64,000 nucleotides of DNA from an uncultured Lachnospiraceae bacterium (GTDB lineage: Bacteria > Bacillota > Clostridia > Lachnospirales > Lachnospiraceae): NCBI GenBank assembly GCA_934293375.1, contig CAKQYS010000002.1, forward strand, positions 219,598 through 283,597. The letters run 5' to 3'. This document shows positions 26,713 through 35,949 of the stretch, in pieces. Numbering within the stretch: position 1 is the first letter of the stretch; each line of letters starts with the position of its first letter. A model generated the notes under the pieces. That model had not been told where the DNA came from and searched no databases. It saw nothing but the letters and a program-made list of their open reading frames with translations. The translations under genes and the position numbers were made by a program.

Positions 26713-27087
26713 TTGTGGCAGGACTATGTCATGCGGTTTGTGGTGTTTGGAATGATTTCTGCGGTTGTATTGAATATGATGCCAAAGGAGGTATATAAGA
26801 AATATATAAAAATTGTGATGGGATTTATGCTGATGGTGATTCTACTGAATCCGATAGCTTCGCTTATGGCATCTGAGTACCGGTTTGCGGAGATATTTGC
26901 CGGGTGGTATGACGATATCTGTCATGTGGAGCGGCTGCCGGATTTTTCAAAGACAGAAGAGGCCTATCAGACATTATTGAGAGGATTATATGAGGAAAAA
27001 GTAGAAGAACAAGGGGAAGAGGCGTGGGTGACTACAGAGGAAACAGATATTTTATGGCAATCCGGGCAGGATGCAGAGAGCCGGTGA
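26713..27087 (+). CDS. spoIIIAF: Stage III sporulation protein AF
   Basis: A 124-residue protein if TTG 26713 is used, which lies nine bases after AAGGAGG; an upstream GTG at 26674 lies inside spoIIIAE and is less likely. Two N-terminal hydrophobic helices contain KKYIKIVMGFMLMVILLNPI, the best-conserved family segment, followed by a short acidic soluble tail. It is identified by that segment and by position between AE and AG. The family diverges strongly at the C-terminus. Confidence 0.85.
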   Translation: MWQDYVMRFVVFGMISAVVLNMMPKEVYKKYIKIVMGFMLMVILLNPIASLMASEYRFAEIFAGWYDDICHVERLPDFSKTEEAYQTLLRGLYEEKVEEQGEEAWVTTEETDILWQSGQDAESR

Positions 27088-27105
27088 GAAAGGAGGCCTT
27101 ACACA

Positions 27106-27786
27106 ATGCAGTATTATGAAGAGAGTGACAAAAAGAAAGATGATGATAAGAAAGAAGTGGACTCAAAACATGCCAAGGACAATGCGATTCATGTTCTGGA
27201 AAAAATTAAAAATTATAAGAGCTGGCTGACACCGGATAAGCTTGTCATGGGTGTGTTGATCGGTGCTTTGCTGCTGGTGATCGCACTTCCGACAGAAAAT
27301 GCAGATAAAAAGGATCAAACATCAGGAGAAAAAGAAACCACTGCCGCCGGTGAGGACAGTAACACAGCAGGAGCAAAAAATGCACAGACTGATGATATAT
27401 ACTGCCGGCAATTGGAGGTGAAACTTCAGGATATGCTGATGCAGGTTGAGGGAGTCGGTAAAACGGAGGTTATGATCACATTGGAGAGCAGCAGTGAGGC
27501 TGTTTTGAATAAAGATAATCCGTATGAGAGGGAGAATATTGAGGAAACAAAAGACGGAAGCACCAAACAGACACATAGTTATAAAAGTGAACAGGAGACA
27601 GTGATGTCAAATGTAGGAGGGGACCAGCTGCCGTATGTTGTGAAATCAATCTATCCGAAAATACAAGGGGTTGTGATCGTAGCAAAGGGCGCAAAAGAGC
27701 CGTCCATAAAAAATGAAATAATCGAAGCGGTTGAGGTATTATTTGGTGTAGAACCGCATAAAGTGAAAGTATTAGGAATGGAATAA
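27106..27786 (+). CDS. spoIIIAG: Stage III sporulation protein AG
   Basis: A 226-residue ring-forming protein of the mother-cell/forespore channel. A charged cytoplasmic N-terminus (to about residue 40) is followed by one membrane helix (about 43-60), a low-complexity linker, and a ring-building domain with QVEGVGKTEVMITLES and YPKIQGVVIVAKGA, typical of the SpoIIIAG/YscJ-type fold. AAAGGAGG precedes ATG 27106. Confidence 0.95.
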   Translation: MQYYEESDKKKDDDKKEVDSKHAKDNAIHVLEKIKNYKSWLTPDKLVMGVLIGALLLVIALPTENADKKDQTSGEKETTAAGEDSNTAGAKNAQTDDIYCRQLEVKLQDMLMQVEGVGKTEVMITLESSSEAVLNKDNPYERENIEETKDGSTKQTHSYKSEQETVMSNVGGDQLPYVVKSIYPKIQGVVIVAKGAKEPSIKNEIIEAVEVLFGVEPHKVKVLGME

Positions 27787-27807
27787 TGCAATTAAAAGGA
27801 GGATTTT

Positions 27808-28524
27808 ATGAAAAATATTTTCAGGAAAAATCAAATGATGATCGTAGCACTGGCACTTGTAATTGCTGTAGCGGGGTATCTGAATTTTACCAGTCGTGAC
27901 ATGGATCAGCCGGCATCGGCAGATCCTCTGGCATCAGATGAAACGGTGGATGCGGATGCACCGGCATCAGATCCCGGTTACTATGACGGTGCGATCGGCA
28001 ATTCGGATGATGCCCTCATCAGTGCAAATGTGAATGATGATATGGAGAGCAGCAAGGACAATACAGAAGAAGCTGCAGCAGCAAATGAGGGCGAGATGAC
28101 AGATGGACAGGATAGTACGGTGGATACGGATTCAATTGGAGAAACAGTATTTACATCAGCAAGTGTAGCGGCTGATTTTATTTCGGAGGCAAAACTGGGG
28201 CGTGAGCAGATGCGTGCAAAGTCTAAGGAAATTCTGAATGATATCATTGCAAATGAATCGTTGTCTGAGGATGCCAAGAAAGATGCAGTCGACCAGCTTG
28301 TTGCCATGACGGATGCAATGCAGAAGGAGAGTCAGGCAGAGCAACAGCTTGGCGTTAAGGGATTTACAGATTCGATTGTTTCAATTAGTGAAAAGAGTGT
28401 TGATGTCAGCATTGCCAAACCTAAGATTTCAGATGTGGAGAAGTCTCAGATTGAAGATATCGTAATGCGAAAGACGGGCTGTGAGGTTGGTGACATCGTG
28501 ATCACAACGATGGGTAGTAAATAA
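27808..28524 (+). CDS. spoIIIAH: Stage III sporulation protein AH
   Basis: A 238-residue bitopic protein whose extracellular domain binds forespore SpoIIQ. A membrane helix lies at residues 8-28, followed by a long acidic Asp/Ala/Ser-rich linker (about 40-110) and the FliF/YscJ-like domain containing EAKLGREQMRAKSKEIL and KTGCEVGDIVI. The linker is longer than in B. subtilis (218 residues in total). It is the last gene of the spoIIIA operon; SpoIIQ is not in this window. Confidence 0.94.
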   Translation: MKNIFRKNQMMIVALALVIAVAGYLNFTSRDMDQPASADPLASDETVDADAPASDPGYYDGAIGNSDDALISANVNDDMESSKDNTEEAAAANEGEMTDGQDSTVDTDSIGETVFTSASVAADFISEAKLGREQMRAKSKEILNDIIANESLSEDAKKDAVDQLVAMTDAMQKESQAEQQLGVKGFTDSIVSISEKSVDVSIAKPKISDVEKSQIEDIVMRKTGCEVGDIVITTMGSK

Positions 28525-28549
28525 CATGTTACATAAAACGAAAAAAGGT

Positions 28550-28578
28550 TTGCATTCTTTGGGCTTTTTGGCTATACT
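28550..28578 (+). promoter_or_regulatory. Candidate promoter for the asp23-nusB-xse operon
   Basis: TTGCAT (28550-28555), 17-bp spacer, TATACT (28573-28578), 55 bp before the asp23 start. It would separate vegetative expression of this block from sporulation-specific spoIIIA. Confidence 0.55.
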
Positions 28579-28633
28579 ATAGCGTAGATAAAGTAGATTT
28601 TATAGTTGATAATAGACGGATTAGGAGGATTAT

Positions 28634-29020
28634 ATGGGAACGCAGATGAGAGAAGAAAAGGAATATCCATTAAAGGAAGTTGTAGCAGATGGCGATGTAC
28701 AGATTGCAGACGAGGTTGTCGCTATCATAGCCGGTCTGGCAGCCACAGAAGTAGAGGGTGTGGCGAAGATGTCGGGCAATATACCGAATGAACTGGTCAG
28801 CAAGCTGGGCATGAAGAACCTTTCAAAGGGTGTGAAGGTAGAGGTTGTTCCTCCTTCAGTCAGAGTGCAGCTGACACTGATCCTGAAGTATGGATATAGT
28901 ATTCCGGAGGTATCTAAGACCGTACAGGATAAGGTCAGAAGTGCAATCGAGACAATGACCGGATTAAATGTCAGTGAAGTGAATGTCAGAATTGCAGGCG
29001 TAGCCATGAGTGAAGAGTAG
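28634..29020 (+). CDS. Asp23/Gls24-family envelope stress protein
   Basis: A 128-residue Asp23-fold protein. It has the family segments IADEVVAIIAGLAATEVEGV and VEVVPPSVRVQLTLILKYG, plus a C-terminal VSEVNVRIAGVAM. Such proteins act at the cell envelope or are linked to lipid metabolism; the B. subtilis counterpart YqhY is encoded at the same place beside accBC and nusB. Here accB and accC are absent. TAGGAGGATT precedes ATG 28634. Confidence 0.93.
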   Translation: MGTQMREEKEYPLKEVVADGDVQIADEVVAIIAGLAATEVEGVAKMSGNIPNELVSKLGMKNLSKGVKVEVVPPSVRVQLTLILKYGYSIPEVSKTVQDKVRSAIETMTGLNVSEVNVRIAGVAMSEE

Positions 29021-29035
29021 GCGTGACTGCGTTAT

Positions 29036-29070
29036 AAAAAGTTGCTGCAGCCGGCTGTGGCAACTTTTTA
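29036..29070 (+). terminator. Terminator-like hairpin between asp23 and nusB
   Basis: Stem AAAAAGTTGC/GCAACTTTTT with a second inner stem CAGCC/GGCTG separated by a TG/TG bulge. The T-run lies within the 3' arm and the A-run opposite it, so it could act in both directions. It may reduce read-through into nusB. Confidence 0.65.
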
Positions 29071-29114
29071 TATGAATAACGGGAATCAAAGAACCGGGAT
29101 AGAGAGGATGTACC

Positions 29115-29528
29115 ATGACAAGAACACAGATTAGAGAATATATTTTTACGATACTATTCAGAGTAGAGTTTACAAAGCTTGAGGATTTTGATGAACAGAT
29201 CAATTTTGCAATGGAGGAAATTGCCGCATCAGACAAGCTTTCCGAAAAAAACAGAGCCTATATGGAGAGTAAGCTCCATGCGATCGTAGAGCATTTGCCG
29301 CAGATTGATGAGGTGATTGCGAAGGAGGCACAGGGCTGGAAACTATCGCGTATCGGAAAGGCTGAGCTTGCGATCTTACGGCTTGCTGTATACGAAATGA
29401 AATATGAGGAAGAGATTCCGAATCGTGTAGCGATCAATGAGGCAGTGGAGCTTGCGAAGTCTTATTGTGATGAAGAGGCAAAGGGATTTGTCAATGCGGT
29501 GCTTGGCAACATTGAAAGGGCGTTATAG
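29115..29528 (+). CDS. nusB: Transcription antitermination factor NusB
   Basis: A 137-residue all-helical RNA-binding protein that works with NusE (S10) in rRNA antitermination. The C-terminal half holds the signatures KLSRIGKAELAILRLAVYEM and PNRVAINEAVELAKSYC, with FVNAVLGNI near the end. The length and order before xseA are standard. GAGAGGATG precedes ATG 29115. folD, which follows nusB in B. subtilis, is missing. Confidence 0.97.
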   Translation: MTRTQIREYIFTILFRVEFTKLEDFDEQINFAMEEIAASDKLSEKNRAYMESKLHAIVEHLPQIDEVIAKEAQGWKLSRIGKAELAILRLAVYEMKYEEEIPNRVAINEAVELAKSYCDEEAKGFVNAVLGNIERAL

Positions 29529-29532
29529 ATAG

Positions 29533-30765
29533 ATGACACAAGGCAACGGGCGCAGCGGCAGGATATATTCTGTCACACAAGTAAATAATTATGTGAGAAA
29601 TATCTTTGAAAATGATCTGTTTCTTAAGAGACTTGTGATGCAGGGAGAAGTATCCAACTGTAAATATCACTCGTCAGGACATATCTACTTTACATTGAAG
29701 GATGATACAACGAGCATTGCCTGTGTGATGTTTCGTACAAGCAGAACCGCGGGGTTGGACTTTGATCTGATGAATGGACAGGAGGTCTTCTGCGAAGGCT
29801 ATGTTTCCGTGTATGAACGGGATGGAAGATACCAGTTTTATGCAAGGAAGATGACATTGGCAGGCGGAGGAGATCTGAATGCCAGATATGAGGCACTGAA
29901 GCAGAAATTATTTGAAGAGGGTTTATTTGATTTTGAACACAAGAAGGAGATTCCGGAATATCCCAAGCGGGTTGGTATCGTAACAGCCGTGACAGGTGCT
30001 GCCATCGAGGATATCAAGCGAATAGCGAAACGACGAAATCCTTATGTGCAGCTTATTTTATATCCTGCGCAGGTGCAGGGAGATGGTGCCGCGGCGACTA
30101 TTGTTGCGGGAATCAGAACGCTGGATCAGCTTGGAGTCGATACGATCATTGTCGGACGTGGTGGCGGATCGATCGAAGATCTCTGGGCATTTAATGAAGA
30201 ATCGGTAGCCCGTGCGATCTATGAATGTCAGACCCCTGTCATTTCCGGAACGGGGCATGAGATAGATAATACGATTGCAGATTATGTTGCAGATAAGCGT
30301 GCAGCTACGCCGTCAGAGGCATGTGAGCTTGCGATTCCGGATGTGATGCGGCTGGTGCATGCAATTGATCAAAACAGACATCAGATGCAGGTTTTTATGG
30401 ATCGGAGAATCTCAATGTGCCGGATGAAGCTGAATGGTTTAGAGCGGCATTTGCAGGGAATGAATCCAAAGCATAAGCTGAATAATCAAAAGATCTATCT
30501 GGATGAACTGACGGACCGGCTGACGCATGTATGGACGCAGAAGTATCAGCGATATGTGCATAGGGTTGATCTGCTGACTGCGAAGCTGCATGGATTGTCG
30601 CCGACAGCAAAACTGATCGGTGGATTTGGATATGTAGAGAGTGCAGATGGAAAACCGGTCACAACGGTAGACAGCGTAGCTGTGAAGGATCATATGACCA
30701 TTGTTTTGCATGATGGACAGATCGAGACTGTTGTGGAAAAGGTTGTGAGGAGAACAGGATTATGA
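29533..30765 (+). CDS. xseA: Exodeoxyribonuclease VII large subunit
   Basis: Catalytic subunit of the single-strand-specific exonuclease VII. The N-terminal OB fold (about residues 10-105) starts YSVTQVNNYVRNIFENDLF and includes GEVSNCKYHSSGHIYFTLKD. The catalytic domain has GIVTAVTGAAIEDI, IIVGRGGGSIEDLWAFNEE and PVISGTGHEIDNTIADYVAD. A helical C-terminal region follows. The 410-residue length is normal. It overlaps xseB by four bases, so the two subunits are translationally coupled. Confidence 0.97.
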   Translation: MTQGNGRSGRIYSVTQVNNYVRNIFENDLFLKRLVMQGEVSNCKYHSSGHIYFTLKDDTTSIACVMFRTSRTAGLDFDLMNGQEVFCEGYVSVYERDGRYQFYARKMTLAGGGDLNARYEALKQKLFEEGLFDFEHKKEIPEYPKRVGIVTAVTGAAIEDIKRIAKRRNPYVQLILYPAQVQGDGAAATIVAGIRTLDQLGVDTIIVGRGGGSIEDLWAFNEESVARAIYECQTPVISGTGHEIDNTIADYVADKRAATPSEACELAIPDVMRLVHAIDQNRHQMQVFMDRRISMCRMKLNGLERHLQGMNPKHKLNNQKIYLDELTDRLTHVWTQKYQRYVHRVDLLTAKLHGLSPTAKLIGGFGYVESADGKPVTTVDSVAVKDHMTIVLHDGQIETVVEKVVRRTGL

Positions 30766-30965
30766 GTGAGAAGAAGGAAGAACAATGGGATCTTGAGGAC
30801 TCTTTAAAACGGATGGAAGAGATCATCAGTCAGTTAGAGAAGCCGGAGCTGCCGCTTGCAGATTCCCTGAAATTGTATCAGGAAGGAGTCTTGCTGGCAT
30901 CCAAGTGCAAGAACGCGATCACTGATGTTGAGAAAGAGATCGAGATACTAAAGACAGAGGAATGA
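30762..30965 (+). CDS. xseB: Exodeoxyribonuclease VII small subunit
   Basis: A 67-residue helical protein with the family pattern SLKRMEEIISQLEKPELPL followed by YQEGVLLASKC. It binds in several copies to XseA. The ATGA overlap with xseA upstream and a further overlap with the prenyl synthase gene downstream give a tightly coupled trio. Confidence 0.96.
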   Translation: MSEKKEEQWDLEDSLKRMEEIISQLEKPELPLADSLKLYQEGVLLASKCKNAITDVEKEIEILKTEE

Positions 30966-31867
30966 CAGATATGGAGCAGAAACAATTTGAGGATCAGATC
31001 AGGATCCGTGCAAAGGAAATAGAACAGAGAATATACCGATTTCTACCGGAGGAAGAGGGTTATCAGCGTACAGTACTGTGTGCGATGAATTATACTATGC
31101 AGGCAGGGGGGAAACGGATCCGGCCGATGTTGATGGAGATGACTTATCAGATGTTTGGAATGCATTCTGATGCGATTGATGCTTTTATGGCAGCGATCGA
31201 AATGATCCATACATACTCGCTGATCCATGATGATCTGCCGGCACTTGATAATGATGATTACAGAAGAGGCAGACCGACAGCACATAAGCAGTATGGAGAA
31301 GATATGGCAATATTAGCAGGAGACGGTCTGTTAAACTATGCTTTTGAAGTGGCTTCCGGTGCTTTTGAGGGACATCTTGGCGATGAGAGGATCGCAAAGG
31401 CATTGATGATCCTTGCGAAGAAGCCGGGCATCTATGGAATGATCGGAGGACAGACGGCAGATGTGGAACTGACCGGTAAGACACTGGATGAAGATCAGCT
31501 TGCATTTATTTATGAGAACAAGACCGGAGCGCTCATAGAGGCCGCTATGATGATCGGTGCAGTGCTCGGTGGAGCAAATGATGCTGAAACCGAGCAGGTA
31601 TGTGAGGCTGCGTCAAAGATAGGACTTGCATTTCAGATCCAGGATGACATTCTGGATGTAGAGGGCGAGGCTATGAAGCTTGGAAAGCCGGTTGGAAGTG
31701 ATGAAAAGAATGATAAGACCACATATGTGACCATACATGGGATTGAACAGGCAAAGCAGAAAGTACTCGATTACTCGGCGCAGGCACAGAGCATTATGCA
31801 ATCGATGGGCAGACCGTGTGACGAGCTGCTTTCGTTGATCCAATGGATGATATACAGAGAAGTATAG
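30962..31867 (+). CDS. ispA: Polyprenyl synthetase (farnesyl/geranylgeranyl diphosphate synthase)
   Basis: Condenses isopentenyl diphosphate with allylic diphosphates, feeding undecaprenyl and quinone synthesis. The 301-residue chain has the first Asp-rich motif in IHDDLPALDNDDYRRGRPT, with the two-residue insertion typical of bacterial farnesyl synthases, and the second motif QIQDDILD. KRIRP and GQTADVEL are also present. The start overlaps xseB, and dxs follows 19 bp later, so two isoprenoid genes are adjacent. Confidence 0.95.
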   Translation: MTDMEQKQFEDQIRIRAKEIEQRIYRFLPEEEGYQRTVLCAMNYTMQAGGKRIRPMLMEMTYQMFGMHSDAIDAFMAAIEMIHTYSLIHDDLPALDNDDYRRGRPTAHKQYGEDMAILAGDGLLNYAFEVASGAFEGHLGDERIAKALMILAKKPGIYGMIGGQTADVELTGKTLDEDQLAFIYENKTGALIEAAMMIGAVLGGANDAETEQVCEAASKIGLAFQIQDDILDVEGEAMKLGKPVGSDEKNDKTTYVTIHGIEQAKQKVLDYSAQAQSIMQSMGRPCDELLSLIQWMIYREV

Positions 31868-31886
31868 GACGAAAAGAGGGTTTATT

Positions 31887-33761
31887 TTGAATATATTGGA
31901 TCGTATTCAGAACATGAATGATATACAGGATTTAGATGAGGATGAATATGATATATTAGCGTATGAGATCCGTCGGTTTCTGATAGACCATGTATCGAAG
32001 ACCGGAGGGCATCTGGCATCCAATCTGGGTGCGGTGGAGCTGACGATAGCATTGCATTTATGCATGCATTTTCCGGAGGATAAGCTGATCTTCGATGTTG
32101 GACATCAGGCATATACACATAAGATCCTGACAGGCAGAAAGGAAGAATTCGAGAATCTCCGGCAGTATGACGGACTCAGTGGATTCCCAAAGACAGAGGA
32201 AAGTGATGCAGATGTATTTGATACCGGACATAGTTCTACCTCTATTTCTGCTGCTATTGGGTTCGCAGAGGCAAGAGCACTGAAAGGCACTCATGAAAGG
32301 ATCGCAGCGGTGATTGGAGATGGATCATTTTCCGGCGGTATGGTGTTTGAAGCACTGAATAATATGTCAGATGTTAAGGGCAGTCTGATCGTGATCTTAA
32401 ATGATAATGAGATGTCAATCTCCAAACCGGTTGGTGGTATGTCTAACTATCTGAATCATATTCGTTTGGGACATGTATATAATGAATTTAAGTCCGGTGT
32501 AGAGCATACCCTATTGTCCATTCCCAAGCGTGGTATGGATATCGCCAGAAGAGTGAAGCAGTCAAAGGATAGCATCAAACAGTTGTTTATTCCGGGCAAG
32601 TTTTTTGAGGATCTGGGTATCACATACATTGGACCGGTGGATGGACATGATATTGTACGCATGCGTGATACGATTACGGCAGCCATGGAGCTGAATAAGC
32701 CGATCCTGATCCATGTTAAGACGAAGAAGGGAAAAGGATATGGTTATGCGGAGAGACATCCGTCTTATTTTCATGGCGTTGCACCATTTGATCCGGATAC
32801 AGGAAAGGTGCTGGTCAAGAAACAACGCATGAGTTATACCGATGTATTTGGCAGAGAAATGATCCAGCTGGGCGCAGAACATAAGGATCTGATTGCGGTC
32901 ACAGCTGCGATGCCGGATGGAACCGGACTGACGCCGTTTAAGAAGGCATATCCGGAGCGTTTTTTTGATGTTGGAATAGCAGAACAACATGCGGTGACCT
33001 TTGCTGCAGGTTTGGCTGCGTCCGGTCTGATTCCGGTTGTGGCGGTGTATTCCTCTTTTTTACAGCGTGCATATGATCAGATCCTGCATGATGTTTGTCT
33101 GCAGAAGCTGCATGTAATATTTGCAGTTGACAGGGCAGGACTGGTAGGGGCAGATGGTGAAACGCATCAGGGTATTTTTGATCTGTCTTATCTGTCCCAT
33201 ATTCCGAATATGACGGTGATGGCACCGAAGAATCGCTATGAATTGTCCCGCATGCTGGAGTTTGCAGTACAATATGATGGACCGGTTGCAATTCGTTATC
33301 CGAGAGGGGATGCTTATCAGGGTCTTAAGAATTGCATTCAGTATATGGATGCCGGAAAGAGTGAAGTGATATATCAGGGCGGCCGTGTGGCATTGCTTGC
33401 AGTCGGCAGCATGGTGGCACGGGCAGAGCGCGTTTATGAGATTCTTAAGGCACATGGTGTGGAAGCGACTCTTGTCAATGCCCGATTTGTCAAGCCTTTG
33501 GATACGGAATTACTTGATTCATTGATGCGTACACACAGTTATATCTGTACGATGGAAGAAAATGTATTGGAAGGTGGTTACGGACAGGCTGTCGCAACAT
33601 GGCTTTTGTCTCAGGGATATACATTTACCTGGATACCATTTGCGATTCCGGATACCTTTGTGAAACAGGGAACAGTAGATATGCTGTTAGACACAATGGG
33701 ACTTGGTGTAGAACAGATGGCAGATACGATTCGCAGGCGTATTGGAGAGTTGGAGGAATAG
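31887..33761 (+). CDS. dxs: 1-deoxy-D-xylulose-5-phosphate synthase
   Basis: First enzyme of the MEP isoprenoid pathway, thiamine-diphosphate dependent. The 624-residue length is normal. Visible signatures are VGHQAYTHKILTGR, GDGSFSGGMVFEALNN for TPP/Mg binding, LNDNEMSIS, DVGIAEQHAVTFAAGLA, and DRAGLVGADGETHQG. The start is TTG 31887, with AAAAGAGGG upstream; no better start exists. It is followed without spacer by tlyA. Confidence 0.97.
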   Translation: MNILDRIQNMNDIQDLDEDEYDILAYEIRRFLIDHVSKTGGHLASNLGAVELTIALHLCMHFPEDKLIFDVGHQAYTHKILTGRKEEFENLRQYDGLSGFPKTEESDADVFDTGHSSTSISAAIGFAEARALKGTHERIAAVIGDGSFSGGMVFEALNNMSDVKGSLIVILNDNEMSISKPVGGMSNYLNHIRLGHVYNEFKSGVEHTLLSIPKRGMDIARRVKQSKDSIKQLFIPGKFFEDLGITYIGPVDGHDIVRMRDTITAAMELNKPILIHVKTKKGKGYGYAERHPSYFHGVAPFDPDTGKVLVKKQRMSYTDVFGREMIQLGAEHKDLIAVTAAMPDGTGLTPFKKAYPERFFDVGIAEQHAVTFAAGLAASGLIPVVAVYSSFLQRAYDQILHDVCLQKLHVIFAVDRAGLVGADGETHQGIFDLSYLSHIPNMTVMAPKNRYELSRMLEFAVQYDGPVAIRYPRGDAYQGLKNCIQYMDAGKSEVIYQGGRVALLAVGSMVARAERVYEILKAHGVEATLVNARFVKPLDTELLDSLMRTHSYICTMEENVLEGGYGQAVATWLLSQGYTFTWIPFAIPDTFVKQGTVDMLLDTMGLGVEQMADTIRRRIGELEE

Positions 33762-34562
33762 ATGAAGGAGAGATTAGATGTACTGTTGGTCAATCAAGGA
33801 CTGGCAGCGTCAAGAGAGAAGGCGAAGGCGATCATTATGTCAGGGATCGTCTATGTGGATAATCAGAAAGAAGATAAGGCGGGAGCGACATTTGCAGATA
33901 CCGCAAAGATAGAGGTGAGAGGATCCACTCTCAAGTATGTGAGCCGTGGCGGATTGAAACTCGAGAAGGCAATGGACCGGTTCGGTGTAACGCTTGCGGA
34001 TAAAGTATGTATGGATGTCGGGGCTTCCACCGGTGGTTTTACGGATTGTATGCTGCAGAATGGTGCGGTGAAGGTTTATTCGGTGGATGTTGGACATGGA
34101 CAGCTGGATTGGAAGCTTCGGAATGATCCGCGTGTAGTTTGTATGGAGAAGACGAATATCCGCTATGTGACGCCGGAAGATATTGAGGAAGCCGTTGCTT
34201 TTTCATCGATAGATGTATCCTTTATTTCATTGACAAAGGTGCTTCTGCCTGTGAGAGAGCTTCTAACCGACAAGGGTGAGATTGTCTGTCTGATCAAGCC
34301 ACAGTTTGAAGCGGGAAGAGAGAAGGTAGGCAAGAAGGGCGTTGTCAGAGATCAGGCTGTCCATCAGGAAGTGATAGAGATGGTGATGGCATATGCAAGG
34401 GAGATAGGCTTCCGTTTAAGACATCTGGATTATTCTCCGATCAAGGGACCGGAGGGTAATATTGAATATCTTCTGCATATGACAAAGGATCCGGAAGCGG
34501 AGGATATCCTGCTCGATGCTGCACAGGTTGTAACAGCTTCTCATCAGGAGCTGGATCACTAA
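33762..34562 (+). CDS. tlyA: TlyA-family S4-domain rRNA methyltransferase
   Basis: A 266-residue protein with an N-terminal S4 RNA-binding domain (residues 4-65, RLDVLLVNQGLAASREKAK) and an FtsJ-like methyltransferase domain with the SAM loop MDVGASTGGFTDCMLQ and later KPQFEAGREKVGKKG. TlyA proteins 2'-O-methylate ribosomal RNA; B. subtilis YqxC occupies the same place between dxs and argR. Its ATG immediately follows the dxs stop, and the ribosome site GGAGG lies inside dxs. Confidence 0.95.
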   Translation: MKERLDVLLVNQGLAASREKAKAIIMSGIVYVDNQKEDKAGATFADTAKIEVRGSTLKYVSRGGLKLEKAMDRFGVTLADKVCMDVGASTGGFTDCMLQNGAVKVYSVDVGHGQLDWKLRNDPRVVCMEKTNIRYVTPEDIEEAVAFSSIDVSFISLTKVLLPVRELLTDKGEIVCLIKPQFEAGREKVGKKGVVRDQAVHQEVIEMVMAYAREIGFRLRHLDYSPIKGPEGNIEYLLHMTKDPEAEDILLDAAQVVTASHQELDH

Positions 34563-34575
34563 GGGAGGACTTTTT

Positions 34576-35397
34576 ATGCGGTCTTTTTTGATCATGGCAA
34601 ATACAGTTAAGGATCCGGACCTTAAGGTTTCACAGCGCATTGCGGATGAGATTCGGAGCGCAGGCGGATATGCTCAGATCGTGGCTGATGGAGTCGGTTC
34701 ATGGCAGGGTGCATATGACGCAGCAATTGTGCTTGGAGGCGATGGAACGATTCTTCGTGCAGCGAAACTGCTTTCGGACCGTCAGATTCCGATTGTTGGC
34801 GTGAATCTGGGTACACTTGGATTTCTGGCAGAGATTGAACAATCCAATATATCGGATATGGTGAAGCGGTTAATAGCAGGACAGTACAGCGTTGAGAAGC
34901 GTATGCAGCTTAAGGGAAGAATATTCCGGGGAGATCAGTGTCTGTTTGAAGATACTGCTATGAACGATGTGGTTGTCTCAAGACTTGGATTTTCAAAGCT
35001 GATCTGTCTGCGGATCTATGTAAATGATAAGCTTTTGGATCTATATGAGGCGGATGGTGTGATCGTGTCGACACCGACCGGATCTACCGGATACAATCTG
35101 TCGGCAGGAGGCCCGATCGTGAGCCCGGATGCAGATATTCTGGTTGTAACACCAATCTCTCCACATTCACTGACTTCAAAGAGCATTGTGTTCGCCGGAG
35201 ATGCCCGGATCAGGATCGAGGTAGTGAATAAGCGTCCTGATGTGCAGACAGATGCGTATGCGAACTATGATGGTAACAGTGGACATGAGATGCTGTGCGG
35301 GGATGCGATCGAGATTGGCAAGGCAGATAGTCACACGGAACTGATCAAGTTATATGAAGTAGGATTTTATGATGTTCTTCGGACGAAGATGTTATAG
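34576..35397 (+). CDS. nadK: NAD kinase
   Basis: Phosphorylates NAD to NADP. The 273-residue chain has the catalytic GGDGTILRAAK, the segment NLGTLGFLAEIE, NDVVVSR, and the conserved PTGSTGYNLSAGGPIV. GGGAGGAC precedes ATG 34576. In many Clostridia nadK lies between tlyA and argR as here, while B. subtilis lacks it at this place. Confidence 0.97.
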   Translation: MRSFLIMANTVKDPDLKVSQRIADEIRSAGGYAQIVADGVGSWQGAYDAAIVLGGDGTILRAAKLLSDRQIPIVGVNLGTLGFLAEIEQSNISDMVKRLIAGQYSVEKRMQLKGRIFRGDQCLFEDTAMNDVVVSRLGFSKLICLRIYVNDKLLDLYEADGVIVSTPTGSTGYNLSAGGPIVSPDADILVVTPISPHSLTSKSIVFAGDARIRIEVVNKRPDVQTDAYANYDGNSGHEMLCGDAIEIGKADSHTELIKLYEVGFYDVLRTKML

Positions 35398-35423
35398 ATA
35401 ATAGCAATAAAGGGACGATATAT

Positions 35424-35873
35424 ATGAAGACAAAACGACAGGAAATGATCAAGGAGATCATCAGTACATATGATGTAGAGACACAGGATGAGCTGACGAC
35501 GAGACTGGCAGCTGCAGGTTTTTCTGCAACACAGGCAACAGTATCACGTGATATCCGCGAAATGAAGCTGACGAAGGTCGCAACGGCGGATGGGAGACAG
35601 AAGTATTCTGTCATGAACAGCAAGAGTGCAGATGATATGTCTAAATATCAGAAGGTACTGACCACCGGGATCGTGTCGATGGATACAGCAGAGAATCTGA
35701 TTGTGATCAAGACCGTATCCGGCATGGCTATGGCGGTGGCAACGGCAGTAGATCAGTTGGAGATCTCCGGACTGATGGGCTGTATTGCGGGAGATGACAC
35801 TATCTTTTGTGCGATCAAGGATCGTCATATGGCATCGGATGTTGTGGCAGCAATCCGGCGTGCAGCACAGTGA
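35424..35873 (+). CDS. argR: Arginine repressor ArgR/AhrC
   Basis: A 149-residue arginine-responsive regulator. An N-terminal winged helix holds the recognition region GFSATQATVSRDIREMKLTK. A C-terminal hexamerisation and arginine-binding domain holds GCIAGDDTIFCAIKD with the conserved Asp pair. AAAGGGACG precedes ATG 35424. Its conserved place before recN is long known and does not imply a shared function. Confidence 0.97.
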   Translation: MKTKRQEMIKEIISTYDVETQDELTTRLAAAGFSATQATVSRDIREMKLTKVATADGRQKYSVMNSKSADDMSKYQKVLTTGIVSMDTAENLIVIKTVSGMAMAVATAVDQLEISGLMGCIAGDDTIFCAIKDRHMASDVVAAIRRAAQ

Positions 35874-35949
35874 GTGATATCATAAGAATAGCGATGATAA
35901 GAACAGGTAGCATAACAAACAGCATAATAAATTGCGAAAGGAAGATACT